A DNA stretch of 64,000 nt. It comes from an uncultured Chitinophaga sp. GTDB taxonomy: Bacteria; Bacteroidota; Bacteroidia; Cytophagales; Cyclobacteriaceae. Made by a program: the position numbers and the translations under genes. Positions 63,713-64,000 of the stretch are shown piece by piece (positions within the stretch are counted from its first letter, which is position 1; each line of letters starts with the position of its first letter). Where the stretch lies: positions 1 through 64,000 of the forward strand of contig CABHOK010000012.1 in NCBI GenBank assembly GCA_902168205.1. The letters run 5' to 3'. The notes beneath the pieces were generated by a model. It searched no databases and was not told the origin of the DNA. It worked only from the letters and a program-made list of their open reading frames with translations.

Positions 63713-64000
63713 CTACTGACCGGCACCACTTGTTTGATCGTCAGTTTTGCCGGTTGAGTATTTTAACGGAACGTTACTACCGGGCGCAGATACGCGGGCA
63801 TATCCCTGCATTTCCTGGTGAAGCGCAGAACAAAAGTCTGTGCAATAGTATGGAAACACACCCGTACGATCTGCTTTCCATTTCAGTGTTTGTGTCTCAC
63901 CAGGCATAATCAGTATCTCGGCATTGTTAGCACCTTTGATAGCAAAGCCATGTGGAACGTCCCAATCCTGCTCAAGGTTGGTTACGTGGAAGTATACATC
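63713..64000 (-). CDS. nosZ: Nitrous-oxide reductase, C-terminal part (5' end beyond window)
   Basis: The last 95 codons of nosZ, coming in from the right edge. The cupredoxin CuA domain is clear: NLEQDWDVPHGFAIKGANNA (ligand His) and VFPYYCTDFCSALHQEMQGY (two Cys, His, Met ligands). The residue between the two Cys that is Trp in the proteobacterial enzyme is Phe here. The tail QTSGAGQ is followed by TAG/TAA-type stop. NosZ reduces N2O to N2; with nosL, nosD, nosF, nosY it forms a Bacteroidota clade II-type operon, expected to use a Sec signal (N-terminus not seen). Confidence 0.95.
   Translation of the reverse strand, partial: DVYFHVTNLEQDWDVPHGFAIKGANNAEILIMPGETQTLKWKADRTGVFPYYCTDFCSALHQEMQGYARVSAPGSNVPLKYSTGKTDDQTSGAGQ

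Overview
The window looks like a chromosomal segment of a Bacteroidota bacterium, most likely of the Cytophagales type (inference). The grounds are a type IX secretion C-terminal sorting domain, SprB-type adhesin repeats, carboxypeptidase-regulatory-like plus plug outer-membrane barrels, a DUF2723 membrane protein, PadR/FtsX-permease pairs, a DUF4221 propeller, a NosZ/NosL/NosD/NosF/NosY set, and TAnnTTTG-like promoter elements. No rRNA, tRNA, CRISPR array, prophage or intact transposon was seen.

Layout. 1-10895 (minus): the N-terminal 3631 codons of a giant secreted adhesin whose 3' end lies outside the window; it carries an array of 177-residue repeats spaced exactly 531 bp apart. 11114-18517: an outer-membrane barrel protein, a Nudix hydrolase, a large TonB-receptor-like barrel and a SNF2 helicase. 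19019-27239: a 1798-residue type IX-secreted esterase, a glutaminyl cyclase lipoprotein and a two-component pair. 27368-31965: a DUF2723 membrane protein and a LigD-polymerase-like protein that appears to lack its catalytic aspartates. 31968-33441: a cluster of gene remnants (lactonase-like, SDR, FAD oxidoreductase, barrel tail). 33461-44595: a GAF histidine kinase, an FtsX permease with PadR regulator, TerC, a deaminase with an Rnk-like factor, and a sigma-54 kinase/regulator pair followed by small genes, one of them a 43-codon membrane ORF.

44978-54142 is the most unusual region. A LuxR-type regulator overlaps a sulfotransferase gene. Then come a 68-residue peptide with a leader and a four-cysteine acidic tail, and a tightly overlapping operon: DUF4221 propeller, CxxC lipoprotein, JmjC/cupin hydroxylase-like protein, an unrecognised protein, a signal peptidase I and an FtsX/MacB-type permease. 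I read it as a candidate secreted, modified peptide system. It resembles known Bacteroidota small-peptide loci in its propeller plus thiol-protein context, but I cannot assign it to a described family.

54286-64000 is a nitrogen-oxide module: ric (iron-sulfur repair), B12-dependent ribonucleotide reductase and a Crp/Fnr regulator on plus; on minus a nos operon (nosZ end, a nosL fusion, nosD, nosF, nosY) continuing into a truncated haemoglobin and a nitronate-monooxygenase-like protein. Three near-identical FNR-type palindromes (54229, 56891, 59457) tie the two halves together. The one before ric sits about 43 bp upstream of the start predicted from a TATTTTTG -7 element, the spacing of class II activation.
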